Source: Candidatus Methylomirabilis sp. (GTDB taxonomy: Bacteria; DYJV01). From it: a stretch of 42,650 bases of DNA. Made by a program: the position numbers and the translations under genes. Positions 8,764 to 20,177 of the stretch are shown here, piece by piece. The stretch is from NCBI GenBank assembly GCA_020722945.1, contig DYJV01000013.1, forward strand, positions 1 to 42,650, read 5' to 3'. The notes beneath the pieces are model-generated. The model made no database searches and was not told where the DNA came from. It saw only the letters and a list, made by a program, of their open reading frames with translations. Within the stretch, counting starts at the first letter, position 1. Every line of letters starts with the position of its first letter.

Positions 8764-9714
8764 ATGAAGATAGAAACTTTTAAAATAGAGAATATCTCTG
8801 AGGATTATCTTCTCAAAAGTATATCATTCCCCTCAAATGAAGAGTATAGCAGACTAAAGGATTCAATCTTAAAATATGGGATACAATCCCCTATTGTTAT
8901 ATTTGAGAAAGATAGTAAATTGAATATTATTGATGGCTACAAAAGATTCAATATAGCAAAATCAGAGAAGATAAATTCAATTAACTGCATAGTTGTTAAT
9001 AATATTTGCGAAGAAAATCTAATAATAAAATACACTCTTTACAACTCATTTAGAAAATTAAATGATGTAGAGACAGCCACACTAATCACCACACTTATAG
9101 AGAATTACCCTCCACTATTACCTAAGATTTTTGAGATATTAGAGCTAAAATATTCAGAAAAACAGATTCAATATTTCAAAAATATTACAAAATTAAATTT
9201 CAAATTCAAATTATTACTTGTAGAAAATCAATTAAACAGAAATATTATCCAAAGGCTCTCGTCACTCTCTGATACAGAGCAGGAGATATATTTTAATATT
9301 TTTAAGACCTTAAGGCTTAACAACAATAAACAGAAAAAATGCTTTGATATGATCAACGATCTTATCCTAAGGGATAATACAGATATTAAAAATTTACTTC
9401 ACCAAATTTATCCAAATCTTATCAATAGTGGATATTCAAAAGATATGGAAGATACTTTTTTTTCAAAATTGCAAAAATTGCACTCACCTGAATATTTTAA
9501 TTTTCACAACTTAATTGAAGATTTTAAAGATAAACTAAAATTATCAAAAAGTGGAATAAATATCTACTCCCCCTCATTTTATGAAGATGGAATATTTAAA
9601 ACAGAAATTTTCTTCAAAAATATCGATGAGCTTGCTAAAAAAGTAAAATTCTTAGAAAAAAAGATTGATGAGATTAAAGATAATGAAGAGTTCAGAAAGA
9701 TTTTCAATTACTAA
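8764..9714 (+). CDS. ParB-like nuclease-domain protein paired with an SPL-family radical SAM gene
   Basis: 316 residues from the ATG at 8764; a TTG at 8755 is a possible earlier start, and neither has a good ribosome-binding site. The first ~90 residues resemble the ParB/Srx N-terminal domain: SFPSNEEYSRLKDSILKYGI, then SPIVIFEKDSKLNIIDGYKR, the box corresponding to the GERR-like CTPase region of ParB. The middle is helical and Lys/Asn-rich. The end (FFKNIDELAKKVKFLEKKI) looks like a coiled coil. There is no parA nearby, so a chromosome-partition role is unlikely. Its end overlaps the next gene by 32 nt, suggesting joint function. The actual role is unknown. Confidence 0.7.
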   Translation: MKIETFKIENISEDYLLKSISFPSNEEYSRLKDSILKYGIQSPIVIFEKDSKLNIIDGYKRFNIAKSEKINSINCIVVNNICEENLIIKYTLYNSFRKLNDVETATLITTLIENYPPLLPKIFEILELKYSEKQIQYFKNITKLNFKFKLLLVENQLNRNIIQRLSSLSDTEQEIYFNIFKTLRLNNNKQKKCFDMINDLILRDNTDIKNLLHQIYPNLINSGYSKDMEDTFFSKLQKLHSPEYFNFHNLIEDFKDKLKLSKSGINIYSPSFYEDGIFKTEIFFKNIDELAKKVKFLEKKIDEIKDNEEFRKIFNY

Positions 9715-10780
9715 AATTTATATAGATAGAAACTCTGTCAACAGTCAAATTACCAAAAATACACTATCTCTGTTACCTGAGACCCCTTATGAGATAGTTG
9801 ACAAGTTAGAGAAAAAAGGGATAAATCTATCAGATAGCAAAAAGATTCTATACCTTAAAGAAAATAAAAGTAATTTTTTCAAAAAATGTCCCGGAACTCC
9901 CAATTATATCTGCTGCCTATACAAAGTTCTACACCTTGCTGAAAATTGCCCAATGGATTGTTCATACTGTATTTTACAGGCTTATTTTAAAAATCCTTAC
10001 CTGACTATATTTACAAATACAGACAAAATGCTCAATGAAATATCAGAAGCAGACAAAAAAGGTGTAATATACAGAGTGGGGACAGGTGAATGGACAGACA
10101 GTTTTGCATTAGAGCCCTTTGGGAATTGGAATCAACTTCTCATACCCTTCTGGGGAGAGCTTAATAATCTATTTCTTGAACTGAAAAGTAAAGATAACAA
10201 CCTTGATTTCTTAAAATATAGTAAAGTTCATAAAAGAAAAGTTATAATATCCTTCTCTCTTAACAGTAGCAAGATACAGCAGAGTGAAGAGCTTAACACA
10301 ACTACAATAGAAGAGCGTATAAAGATTGCAAAAAAAGCTTACGAACAAGGTTTTATAAACTCTTTCCATTTTGACCCAATAATTTACTACAACGGATACC
10401 AAAAAGATTACGAAGATAGTATCAATATGCTTTTTGATAATATTCCTGAAAATAATATATGCTGGATAAGTATGGGAACATTAAGATTCATCCCTGCTTT
10501 AAAAGATATAGCAATTAAGAGGTTCCCAAATTCAAATATATATTTTCAAGAGTTCCACACAGGTATAGATAGTAAATACAGATACTTTATAAAAAAAAGG
10601 ATTGACATATACAGAGATATCGTAAAAGCAATAAGGAAGAGAAGCCTCAATGTCCCTCTATATTTTTGTATGGAAAACAGAAAGGTTTGGGAGAGTGTTT
10701 TCGGGGTTGCCCCAAAAAACAGTAAAAGCCTCTCCAACTATCTTGATGAATCTATTTTGAAAGTATCAAAAAATTACTAA
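9683..10780 (+). CDS. Spore-photoproduct-lyase-family radical SAM protein
   Basis: 365 residues. The radical SAM cluster motif CPMDCSYC (Cys 89, 93, 96; CxxxCxxC) and following [20 protein letters not shown] match the SPL family, which in spore-formers reverses the thymine dimer 5-thyminyl-5,6-dihydrothymine. A preceding pair of cysteines, YICCLY at 77-78, is also typical. I start at the ATG at 9683; an ATG at 9668 would add five residues. No sporulation genes are seen, so it may repair or modify another nucleic-acid lesion. It overlaps the ParB-like gene upstream and converges with rpmB (4-nt overlap). Confidence 0.82.
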   Translation: MKSSERFSITKIYIDRNSVNSQITKNTLSLLPETPYEIVDKLEKKGINLSDSKKILYLKENKSNFFKKCPGTPNYICCLYKVLHLAENCPMDCSYCILQAYFKNPYLTIFTNTDKMLNEISEADKKGVIYRVGTGEWTDSFALEPFGNWNQLLIPFWGELNNLFLELKSKDNNLDFLKYSKVHKRKVIISFSLNSSKIQQSEELNTTTIEERIKIAKKAYEQGFINSFHFDPIIYYNGYQKDYEDSINMLFDNIPENNICWISMGTLRFIPALKDIAIKRFPNSNIYFQEFHTGIDSKYRYFIKKRIDIYRDIVKAIRKRSLNVPLYFCMENRKVWESVFGVAPKNSKSLSNYLDESILKVSKNY

Positions 10781-10971
10781 CTTACAGCTTTCTTGATTTT
10801 CCCAGCTTTGATACATCTGGTGCAAACCTTTATTTTCTTATTTCCATCAGATGTGACAACTCTTACTGATTGAAGATTAGGAAACCATCTTCTTTTACTT
10901 TTGTTGTTGGCATGGCTTACATTATTGCCTACCATTGGAACTTTTCCACAAATTTCACATTTATTACCCAT
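10777..10971 (-). CDS. rpmB: 50S ribosomal protein L28
   Basis: A 64-residue protein of the large subunit. It has the zinc-ribbon form of L28: Cys5/Cys8 (CEICGK) and Cys50/Cys53 (CTRCIK), with the conserved [16 protein letters not shown] core. The start is decided by GGAGG. It lies 9 nt before the ATG at 10971 but only 3 nt before the ATG at 10977, so the shorter form is preferred. A good promoter lies at 11009-11037. The stop overlaps the convergent SPL-family gene by 4 nt. Confidence 0.95.
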   Translation of the reverse strand: MGNKCEICGKVPMVGNNVSHANNKSKRRWFPNLQSVRVVTSDGNKKIKVCTRCIKAGKIKKAVS

Positions 10972-11008
10972 TGACATTAACCTCCAATTTGTTTAAATTA
11001 GGATAGCC

Positions 11009-11037
11009 TAATTAACAAATCTAATTTAAATTATCAA
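11009..11037 (-). promoter_or_regulatory. rpmB promoter
   Basis: On the minus strand TTGATA (11032-11037) and TAATTA (11009-11014) are separated by exactly 17 nt. They are followed by a short leader with GGAGG before rpmB. The region is shared with the divergently read YdcF-like gene, whose start lies only 10 nt from the -35 box. Confidence 0.6.
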
Positions 11038-11046
11038 GGATTTATT

Positions 11047-11640
11047 TTGAAAAAAAGCTATTTTCTTAAAATATTTTTTATACTCCTTTTTATAATCGTA
11101 GTTGACAATCTCTTCTCTGAATATTTCAGAATCAAAAATATAGAGAAAGATTCAAGTCATCTTGCAAATATCGATACCGTAGTCGTTCTGACTGGAGCTA
11201 AAGGGAGGATACTTGAAGGATTCAAATTCATAAATATTCCTAATATCAAATACTTAATTATCAGCGGAGCAAATCCTTTCTCTCCTAAAGAGGATATCCT
11301 CTCTTTTTACACTGATTATAAAGATTACTTCCCAAAAATAATCATAGAAAGGAGATCAACAAATACAATTGAGAATGCAGTTGAACTAAAAAAGATAATT
11401 TATGATAAAAATATATCTAATTTACTCATAATAACATCACAAACCCATATTTACCGCACAAAATACATTTTCAACAAAATATTTACCAACAAAGCTCCAC
11501 AAATTTACTTTTGGTCAATAAATGAAGATATTACTTTGAAAAAAATATTAAAGGAGAAAATTAAATTAATATTTGATATTATCTATCTCAACCTTACAAA
11601 CATTGACCAAATCAAACCTTCCCCTATCCGTAAAATGTAA
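11047..11640 (+). CDS. YdcF/SanA-family (DUF218) membrane-anchored protein
   Basis: 197 residues. An N-terminal transmembrane anchor (ILLFIIVVDNLF after MKKSYFLK) is followed by a DUF218 domain: TVVVLTGAKGRILEGFKF, LIISGANPF, the conserved acidic RRSTNTIENA and LLIITSQTHIYRTKYIF. Family members are linked to envelope barrier function, but the reaction is unproven. The start is a TTG with AAGGA 6 nt upstream. It lies between rpmB (divergent) and acs and is probably a single-gene unit. Confidence 0.8.
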   Translation: MKKSYFLKIFFILLFIIVVDNLFSEYFRIKNIEKDSSHLANIDTVVVLTGAKGRILEGFKFINIPNIKYLIISGANPFSPKEDILSFYTDYKDYFPKIIIERRSTNTIENAVELKKIIYDKNISNLLIITSQTHIYRTKYIFNKIFTNKAPQIYFWSINEDITLKKILKEKIKLIFDIIYLNLTNIDQIKPSPIRKM

Positions 11641-11661
11641 GAATTATTCAAGAATTTTTCC

Positions 11662-11690
11662 TTGACTACAATAAAATAATGTTCTATATG
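11662..11690 (+). promoter_or_regulatory. acs promoter
   Basis: TTGACT (11662-11667) and TATATG (11685-11690) are separated by 17 nt, a strong vegetative-type match. The implied start is near 11697, giving a leader of about 38 nt with AGGAGG just before the acs ATG at 11735. Confidence 0.7.
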
Positions 11691-11734
11691 TGTATGCATA
11701 ATACAGAATTATACCAAAACAAAAGGAGGAAGAG

Positions 11735-13705
11735 ATGGCAGAGCTTTATAAAGATGTTTATCCAGTTCCACCAAAAGTTAGAGAAGTTGCTTATATTAAG
11801 AGCAGGGAAGAGTATCAGAAAATGTATAAGGAATCTATCGAGAATTCAGATGTATTTTGGTCTAAAATAGCTGAAGAGTATGTTACATGGTTTAAAAAAT
11901 GGGACAAGATCCAAGATTGGAAATATAGTAAGGATGAAGTTTATTTAAAATGGTTCTTAAATGGTAAGTTAAATGTCAGCTACAACTGCCTTGACAGACA
12001 CCTCAAAACAAGAGGTAATCAAGTTGCCCTTATCTGGGAAGGGAATGAACCTACAGAAGACAGAAAATTCACATATAAAGAGCTTTATGAGCAGGTTTGC
12101 AGATGTGCCAATGTTCTAAAATCAATGGGAATCAAAAAGGGAGATAGAGTTTCAATATATCTACCTATGATCCCTGAGCTTGTTATTGCAATGCTTGCAT
12201 GTTCAAGAATTGGAGCTATTCATTCAATAGTTTTCGGCGGTTTCTCTTCAGAAGCATTGAGAGATAGAATCCAAGATTGTGAAGCAAAGGTTCTTATTAC
12301 TTGCAATGGTTACTACAGAGGAGCAAAAGCTCTCAATCAGAAAGAGAATGCAGACAAAGGGTTAGCTTCATGCTCATCTGTCACTAAAGTTCTTGTTGTT
12401 CCAAGAATAGACAAAAACTCATTTAAAGTAACATGGAATCCCAAATTAGACGTGTGGTGGGATGAAGCATTAGCAAAAGAAGCACCTGAATGTCCATACG
12501 AAGAGATGGACGCTGAAGATCCACTATTTATACTTTATACTTCAGGATCTACAGGCAAGCCAAAAGGTGTTCTCCATACAACAGGTGGCTACCTTGTATG
12601 GGTTGCTTTTACTCACAAAATGATATTTGATTATCACGACGGCGATATATTTTTCTGCACAGCAGATATCGGATGGGTCACAGGTCATAGCTATATCACA
12701 TACGGTCCTCTATGCAATGGTGCTACATCAGTTATGTTTGAAGGTGTCCCCAATTATCCTACACCTTCAAGATTTTGGGATATTGTTGACAAATACAAAA
12801 TAACTATCTTCTACACCGCTCCTACAGCTATCAGAGCCCTTATGGGTGCTGGAGACCAATATGTTGACAAGAAAAAGCTCAAAAGCATCAGAATATTGGG
12901 TACTGTTGGTGAACCTATCAACCCTGAAGCATGGAAATGGTATTACGAGAAAATTGGTGATAGCAAATGTGCTATTGTTGACACATGGTGGCAGACAGAG
13001 ACAGGTGGTATTTTGATTACAGGTCTACCAGGTGCAATAGATATGAAGCCTGGAATGGCAACTACTCCATTCTTCGGAGTAGACCCAACGATTGTAGATC
13101 CTCAAACCGGTGTAGAAATCAAAGGTAAAGCTGAAGGTGCTCTTGTTATTAAGAGACCTTGGCCTGGACAGATGAGAGGAGTGTATGGTGATCCTGATAG
13201 ATTCAGACAAACATACTTTATACAGTATGACGGATTCTACTTCTCAGGTGACGGTGCCGAGAGGGATGAAGATGGAGATTATAGAATCACAGGAAGGATA
13301 GATGATGTTATCAACGTATCTGGACACAGAATGGGGACAGCAGAGGTAGAAAGTGCACTTGTTGAGCACGCAAAAGTCGCTGAAGCTGCTGTTGTTGGTT
13401 GTCCTCACGACCTTAAAGGACAAGGCATTTATGCTTATGTTACCCTTATAGCAGGTGCATCTCCAAGCGAAGATATCAAAAAAGAACTTATCGGACTTGT
13501 AAGAAAGATAATAGGACCAATAGCAACACCTGATTTTATTCAGTTTGCTCCAGGTTTACCTAAGACAAGATCTGGTAAAATAATGAGAAGGATATTAAGA
13601 AAGATAGCTGCAAATGAAGTTGACCCTAAAACTATCGGTGATACATCAACACTTGCAGATCCTACAGTTGTTGACGATCTGATAAAAAATAGGCTAAACA
13701 AATAA
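11735..13705 (+). CDS. acs: Acetyl-CoA synthetase (AMP-forming)
   Basis: Converts acetate, ATP and CoA to acetyl-CoA by way of acetyl-AMP, feeding acetate into central metabolism. The 656 residues match the family length. Visible motifs are [11 protein letters not shown] (ATP/phosphate loop), [28 protein letters not shown] (hinge region) and C-terminal [11 protein letters not shown], whose lysine is catalytic and the known site of regulatory acetylation. It has its own promoter, a strong AGGAGG ribosome-binding site and a terminator directly downstream, so it is monocistronic. Confidence 0.97.
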   Translation: MAELYKDVYPVPPKVREVAYIKSREEYQKMYKESIENSDVFWSKIAEEYVTWFKKWDKIQDWKYSKDEVYLKWFLNGKLNVSYNCLDRHLKTRGNQVALIWEGNEPTEDRKFTYKELYEQVCRCANVLKSMGIKKGDRVSIYLPMIPELVIAMLACSRIGAIHSIVFGGFSSEALRDRIQDCEAKVLITCNGYYRGAKALNQKENADKGLASCSSVTKVLVVPRIDKNSFKVTWNPKLDVWWDEALAKEAPECPYEEMDAEDPLFILYTSGSTGKPKGVLHTTGGYLVWVAFTHKMIFDYHDGDIFFCTADIGWVTGHSYITYGPLCNGATSVMFEGVPNYPTPSRFWDIVDKYKITIFYTAPTAIRALMGAGDQYVDKKKLKSIRILGTVGEPINPEAWKWYYEKIGDSKCAIVDTWWQTETGGILITGLPGAIDMKPGMATTPFFGVDPTIVDPQTGVEIKGKAEGALVIKRPWPGQMRGVYGDPDRFRQTYFIQYDGFYFSGDGAERDEDGDYRITGRIDDVINVSGHRMGTAEVESALVEHAKVAEAAVVGCPHDLKGQGIYAYVTLIAGASPSEDIKKELIGLVRKIIGPIATPDFIQFAPGLPKTRSGKIMRRILRKIAANEVDPKTIGDTSTLADPTVVDDLIKNRLNK

Positions 13706-13719
13706 TAATCTTCAAAATA

Positions 13720-13752
13720 AAAGAGCGGTGCTATACGACCGCTCTTTCTCTC
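13720..13752 (+). terminator. acs rho-independent terminator
   Basis: A 10-bp perfect stem (AAAGAGCGGT at 13720-13729 with ACCGCTCTTT at 13738-13747) with an 8-nt loop, followed by a pyrimidine-rich TTTCTCTCTTT tract. It starts 15 nt after the acs stop. Confidence 0.9.
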
Positions 13753-13904
13753 TTTATAAAAAAATCAATTTACAAACTTTCTAATCTCAGCTTAAAAGTA
13801 GCAAAAATTAATAAGGGCTTGCTATATTAGACTCTCAGAGATTCTAATATTCTAAAAAATCTGATACAAATACAACCTTAAAATTACAGTTTCTTCTTAT
13901 TCCC

Positions 13905-13945
13905 CTCTACTCAAGTGGTGGCAGGCAAAGCCTGACGAGGTGTTT
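13905..13945. repeat. REP-like hairpin element
   Basis: A CCCCTCTACTCAAGTGG arm pair (partly decayed) is followed by GTGGCAGGCAAAGCCTGAC, where CAGGC (13922-13926) and GCCTG (13930-13934) pair around AAA. The arrangement resembles repetitive extragenic palindromes known from many genomes. Only one copy is seen in this window, so the assignment rests on its form. Confidence 0.4.
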
Positions 13946-13947
13946 TA

Positions 13948-14112
13948 TTAATTGTTAAACCTGAAAAAAGGTTTATAAAATTTACTTGCAATTTCATCAA
14001 GTGTCTCATCACCCTCTAAAACTTCAATAACAACTTTTGCCTTAAAATCTACACTAAAGTTTTTTCTTTTTCCAAAAGAGATTATATCTCTCGCAGAGGT
14101 GCAAAGGTTTTT
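13948..14112 (-). pseudogene. IS3-family transposase OrfA fragment
   Basis: The minus strand reads GKRKNFSVDFKAKVVIEVL then EGDETLDEIASKF, which matches the N-terminal helix-turn-helix of IS3-group OrfA proteins (pattern RKxYxxEFKAKVALEAL..GExTLAELA). The homology breaks at KPFFRFNN and a stop at 13948-13950, where the family continues with a second helix. OrfB is absent. It is therefore a short relic of about 45 codons, without a recognisable start. Confidence 0.75.
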
Positions 14113-14175
14113 CTTTGCAACTTTGTGTTTTGGTGAGAAATCATATGTGATTTACAATCCTTGTAATTCCATCTT

Positions 14176-14205
14176 TCACTCTTTTTTTACAGGGATATTA
14201 TAAAA
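14176..14205. repeat. 30-bp repeat copy B, probable IS end
   Basis: 28 of 30 positions match 541-570. On the minus strand it lies about 60 nt upstream of the OrfA fragment, where an IS3-type left end would be. It ends 20 nt downstream of the argB stop. Confidence 0.55.
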
Positions 14206-14225
14206 AAAGTTATCGGGAGTAAACC

Positions 14226-16450
<2,225 letters not shown>

Positions 16451-16452
16451 AA

Positions 16453-16995
16453 TTAATCAGCCTCCCCAATTTCTTCAATTGTAAAATTTAGATTTGTATA
16501 GATACATATCTCACCAGCTATCTTAAGAGATTCCTCAACAACCTCCCTTGCAGATAGTGAAGAGTGTGCAATAAGGGCTTTTGCCGCAGATTGAGCAAAA
16601 GCTCCACCCGAACCAATTGCAGCTATTCCATCTTCAGGTTCTATAACATCACCATTGCCACTTATTATCAGCAAAGTATCTTTATTTGCAACTATCAACA
16701 TTGCTTCAAGCCTTCTCAAAACTCTGTCAGTTCTCCACTCTTTGGCAAGCTCAACAGATGCTTTAAGGAGATTCCCAGCATACTTTTCAAGTTTCCCTTC
16801 AAATTTGTCAACAAGGGTAAAGGCATCAGCAGTTGCCCCAGCAAAACCAACAAGAACCTGATTTTTAAAAAGCTTCCTTATCTTCTTAGCATTCTTTTTA
16901 AAAACTGTATTTCCAAAGGTAACCTGACCATCTCCACCAATTGCAAGCCTATCCCCTCTTTTTACGGCTATTACGGTAGTTCCTCTAAAATCCAT
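16453..16995 (-). CDS. hslV: ATP-dependent protease peptidase subunit HslV
   Basis: 180-residue proteasome-like peptidase. Removal of MDFRG would expose the catalytic Thr of [31 protein letters not shown] and [12 protein letters not shown] are family hallmarks, as is the C-terminal [11 protein letters not shown]. It is the first gene of the hslV-hslU-argB run. A GGGGTGGG stretch 4 nt before the ATG serves as a weak ribosome-binding site. Confidence 0.97.
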   Translation of the reverse strand: MDFRGTTVIAVKRGDRLAIGGDGQVTFGNTVFKKNAKKIRKLFKNQVLVGFAGATADAFTLVDKFEGKLEKYAGNLLKASVELAKEWRTDRVLRRLEAMLIVANKDTLLIISGNGDVIEPEDGIAAIGSGGAFAQSAAKALIAHSSLSAREVVEESLKIAGEICIYTNLNFTIEEIGEAD

Positions 16996-17021
16996 TATCC
17001 CACCCCTATTATATTATTTTT

Positions 17022-18839
17022 TTAAAGTAAAATACTACCTTTTATAGTTTTTAAATTTTGGTAATAGTTGTTTATAATATCATTATACGCTTTCATAACA
17101 TCATTTCTGGTGAGGATACCAACTATTTTTTTACTGTTAACTTTATCAAGAACAGCAATCATATCTATATCAAACATTGAAAAGATATTTATTGCTTCAA
17201 GGAGTGTATTATCAGGGTTAAGAACCTTAAGCTCATCATTTATCAGCTCCCTTGCAACAATTATATTTTCAAGACCCTCTTCAAAAACAACATCTTTTAT
17301 ATTGTTAAATGTGATTATACCTACAAAATCTTCATTTAGAGAGATAATAGGAAAAGAGTTGTATGGGGTCTTAGGTATAAATTCAAGCAATTTTTTGAAG
17401 GTGGTATCCTCTTTTAGTGATACTATCTCCCTGACCATTATCTCCTCTACTTTGGTGCTCTCAATCATAGTTGTCTGATACTCACTCTTATGGGCTTCAG
17501 AATCAAACCTTGAAAAAACCTGACTTTCATATATCGTTATATTCCTATTGAAGATAAAGGTGGTAATACAAACAAGCATTGTAGGGACAAATAAACTATA
17601 ATTCCCTGTAAGGTCTGAAACCATAAGGAGTGTGGATATAGGGGTTCTTGCTATCCCGGCAAAGAATCCTGCCATTCCAACTATTGTAAAATCTCCTGTT
17701 GTATGAATAAAAGTAGGAAAAAGTTGATGAAAAAGGGTCCCTGCAAAAGTCCCTACAGATGCTCCGATAAAGATAGCAGGACCAAACAATCCACCACTTC
17801 CACCACTTCCAACTGTAAACGATGTTGCTGCTATTTTTAAAATTATAAAGAGGAAAAGGAGAGACAGGGGCATCGGTATTGTAAGCATTTTCTGTATCTG
17901 ACCATAATCAGTGGATATCATCTGAGGGAGAAAAAAAGCAATTACTCCTGCCAATAACCCTCCTAAGGCAGGTTTGAGGTATCTTGGTATATTTATTTTC
18001 TTGAAGAGTCGAACTGTAGTTTGGAAAGATTTAACATAAAGAGCTCCAAAAAAAGCACACATTATACCAAGTACTAAGTAAAATATAAGGATTGTAGGGT
18101 CAGTAAATCCAATGATTTCAGAGGGTAGAAATAGTGGTTTGAACCCAAAAAATATTGCAAAGATAGAGTAGGATGTTATCGAACTTATGATACTTGGGAC
18201 AAGTGCTTCATACTCCATATCAGATGTTCTGTATAAAACCTCTATGCCAAATATTGCACCTGCAAGTGGAGTTTTAAAGATTGCCCCTACACCTGCACCC
18301 ATTCCACAACAGCATGCTATCCTAATCTCTTTTTCAGATAATTTTAGTTTGTTTGCTAAAATTCCACTGAGAGTCCCACCTATTTGGGCTATGGGACCCT
18401 CCCTCCCTGCAGAACCACCTGAACCTATGGTAATAGCACTTGCAAGAGCTTTTATGAAAGGAACCTTCCAGTCAAAACGGATCTCTCTTTTATGGATAGA
18501 TTTTATTATTGAATCTGTCCCATGCCCCTGTGCTTCAGGAGCAAATTTGAACACAATAAATCCACTTAAAAGTCCACCTATTGCAGGTATAATAAGGAGT
18601 CTAAATCTATTAAGAGAGTGTAAAGTAGCAGAATGAAATATATCTGCCTCACCATAAGTAGGCTCAAATTGATACCCGCAAAATTCAACAAGCAGAAAAT
18701 GACTGAAAAATTGAATTAGAAAATAAAATATTATTGCAGCAAAACCTGATATGATACCAATAAGAACAGAGAATGCAACAATCCTTACTAATTTGGTTAT
18801 ATCACTTTCTGTAAACAGTTTATTAAATTTAGGAAACAT
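17022..18839 (-). CDS. ClC-family chloride channel/antiporter with CBS domains
   Basis: 605 residues. About ten to twelve membrane helices carry the ClC selectivity motifs GSGGSAGREGP (139-149, with gating Glu147) and GSGGSGGLFGP, and a first-helix RIVAFSVLIGIISG. The C-terminal ~150 residues form a pair of CBS domains (MVREIVSLKEDTTFKKLLEFI; KVNSKKIVGILTRNDVMKAY) that in relatives bind adenine nucleotides. Glu147 favours proton-coupled or gated transport, but channel and exchanger cannot be separated by sequence. It lies 26 nt upstream of hslV on the same strand. Confidence 0.92.
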   Translation of the reverse strand: MFPKFNKLFTESDITKLVRIVAFSVLIGIISGFAAIIFYFLIQFFSHFLLVEFCGYQFEPTYGEADIFHSATLHSLNRFRLLIIPAIGGLLSGFIVFKFAPEAQGHGTDSIIKSIHKREIRFDWKVPFIKALASAITIGSGGSAGREGPIAQIGGTLSGILANKLKLSEKEIRIACCCGMGAGVGAIFKTPLAGAIFGIEVLYRTSDMEYEALVPSIISSITSYSIFAIFFGFKPLFLPSEIIGFTDPTILIFYLVLGIMCAFFGALYVKSFQTTVRLFKKINIPRYLKPALGGLLAGVIAFFLPQMISTDYGQIQKMLTIPMPLSLLFLFIILKIAATSFTVGSGGSGGLFGPAIFIGASVGTFAGTLFHQLFPTFIHTTGDFTIVGMAGFFAGIARTPISTLLMVSDLTGNYSLFVPTMLVCITTFIFNRNITIYESQVFSRFDSEAHKSEYQTTMIESTKVEEIMVREIVSLKEDTTFKKLLEFIPKTPYNSFPIISLNEDFVGIITFNNIKDVVFEEGLENIIVARELINDELKVLNPDNTLLEAINIFSMFDIDMIAVLDKVNSKKIVGILTRNDVMKAYNDIINNYYQNLKTIKGSILL

Positions 18840-19053
18840 AACTCTGATTAATAGAGAAAAAAGTTTTAAATGTCAAATTATTAATTAAAATTAGAATCAA
18901 TTAAAGTATTATCTTGCAATTACTCAAATTGCTTGATAATTAAAAAGAGTAGTATTAAAAGATTTTAAAGATTAAAAAAACAATCTTAAATCTATACTTG
19001 TCTCAAATATTGTTATCAGCTTTACTAATCTATCTTGGAGCATGGAGGGGAAG

Positions 19054-19263
19054 ATGGAATTATGCGATAGAGAAAAAATTGCAGCAAATTGCACCTGCAC
19101 TTACGATTGTTTCAAAAAAGGTAAATGTTGTGCATGTATAGATTATCACCGGAAAAACAACGAACTTCCTGGATGCTACTTCCCAAAAGAGGAGGAGCAA
19201 TCTTACAACAGAAGCATCAAATTTTTCTGTGAAACAATGTCAAAAAAAGGTTTCAAATTGTGA
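19054..19263 (+). CDS. Small Cys-rich protein (DUF6485-like)
   Basis: 69 residues with eight cysteines. CDREKIAANCTCTYDC, then GKCCACIDYHRKNNELPGC, match a small uncharacterised family (DUF6485) that probably binds metal. The late Cys in FFCETM is also conserved in type. I prefer the ATG at 19054, with GGAGG 5 nt upstream; the ATG at 19042 has a site 1 nt away and is unlikely. Its function is unknown. It stands alone between the divergent ClC gene and the LeuD-like gene. Confidence 0.75.
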   Translation: MELCDREKIAANCTCTYDCFKKGKCCACIDYHRKNNELPGCYFPKEEEQSYNRSIKFFCETMSKKGFKL

Positions 19264-19417
19264 TAGAAGTCTAAAAATTCAAAACAACAATCAAAGAGAA
19301 TGAAAATATCAATTTATGACACAACTAAATCAAATATCTTTTCTTAAAAATACCCTTGATTTTTCAGCTTAAATTATTTATAAAGTTTTTTTTAATTTTT
19401 TTAATAGGAGAGTGATT

Positions 19418-19912
19418 ATGCTTACAGGAAAAGCATGGAAATTTGGAGATGATATAAGCACTGACCATATAGCACCCGGAAGACTTTTTCATCTAAGGTC
19501 AAATCTGCCAGAGTTGGCAAAACATGTATTAGAAGATGCAAGAGAAGATTTTGCACAAAATATGAAATCTGGGGATTTTGTTATTGGGGGGAACAATTTC
19601 GGTCTTGGCTCAAGCAGGGAGCACGCTCCTACAATTATTAAAATTGCTGGTGTAAGTGCTGTTATCGCAAAATCATTTGCAAGGATATTTTTTAGAAATG
19701 CTATAAATGTTGGGTTACCTGTGATTATATGTGATACTGACCAGATTCAGGAGCAGGACGAGCTCGAAGTTAATCTTTCAAATGGCACGATACTTAACAA
19801 AACGAGAAATATTACACTCAATTTTCCACCTTTACCAGAAGTAATGACAAAGATTCTAAATGCAGGCGGGATGGTCCCCTACCTTAAAGAGCATGGGGAT
19901 ATCGTGGTCTAA
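19418..19912 (+). CDS. LeuD-like small subunit of an aconitase-family dehydratase
   Basis: 164 residues of the swivelling domain seen in 3-isopropylmalate dehydratase and homoaconitase small subunits. Visible motifs are WKFGDDISTDHIAPGR, the substrate-binding NNFGLGSSREHAP and VIAKSFARIFFRNAINVGLP. TAGGAG lies 7 nt before the ATG at 19418; a GTG at 19412 is in frame but too close to that site. No large (LeuC-type) subunit lies in the window, so partner and substrate are not known; leucine synthesis or a homoaconitase-like step are both possible. It converges on hfq with a 4-nt overlap. Confidence 0.85.
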   Translation: MLTGKAWKFGDDISTDHIAPGRLFHLRSNLPELAKHVLEDAREDFAQNMKSGDFVIGGNNFGLGSSREHAPTIIKIAGVSAVIAKSFARIFFRNAINVGLPVIICDTDQIQEQDELEVNLSNGTILNKTRNITLNFPPLPEVMTKILNAGGMVPYLKEHGDIVV

Positions 19913-20160
19913 ATCTCTTCACCTATTCCTAAAAGCTCATTCCCCTTGTCTACAGCTTCAATATAGAGTAAAGCATGCTTAAATACAAGGATAGGGGTAG
20001 ATGAGTTTTTATCTTTGAGCAGGAGTGAGTAATTATCAAAAGCAGTAATAACTCCTTGGAATATCCTCCCATCATTTATATGTGCAGTTACTACTATTTT
20101 ACTTTTTCTTACTCTGTTTAGAAATTGATTCTGTATATTAAAATCTTTGTTCATATTCAT
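19909..20160 (-). CDS. hfq: RNA chaperone Hfq
   Basis: 83 residues of the Sm-like ring protein that pairs small RNAs with messages. The Sm1 region NIQNQFLNRVRKSKIVVTAHINDGRIFQGVITAFDNYSLLL is cut here into its parts: NIQNQFLNRVRKSK, VVTAHINDGRIFQGVI and FDNYSLLL. The Sm2 signature is LVFKHALLYI in place of the usual YKHAIST. Placement directly after miaA is the classic arrangement and supports the call despite divergence in Sm2. The start may be the first or the third codon (both ATG). Confidence 0.88.
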   Translation of the reverse strand: MNMNKDFNIQNQFLNRVRKSKIVVTAHINDGRIFQGVITAFDNYSLLLKDKNSSTPILVFKHALLYIEAVDKGNELLGIGEEI

Positions 20161-20177
20161 AAGAACCCCTCAATTTA

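Larger units (their letters stand above)
13753..14225. other. Intergenic scar between acs and argB
   Basis: About 470 nt without an intact gene. It contains an imperfect inverted repeat (13827-13847, TTAGA...TCTAA), a REP-like hairpin (13922-13934), a fragment of an IS3-type OrfA on the minus strand (13948-14112), and the second copy of the 30-bp repeat (14176-14205) just after argB. The whole appears to be a decayed insertion site. Confidence 0.65.
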
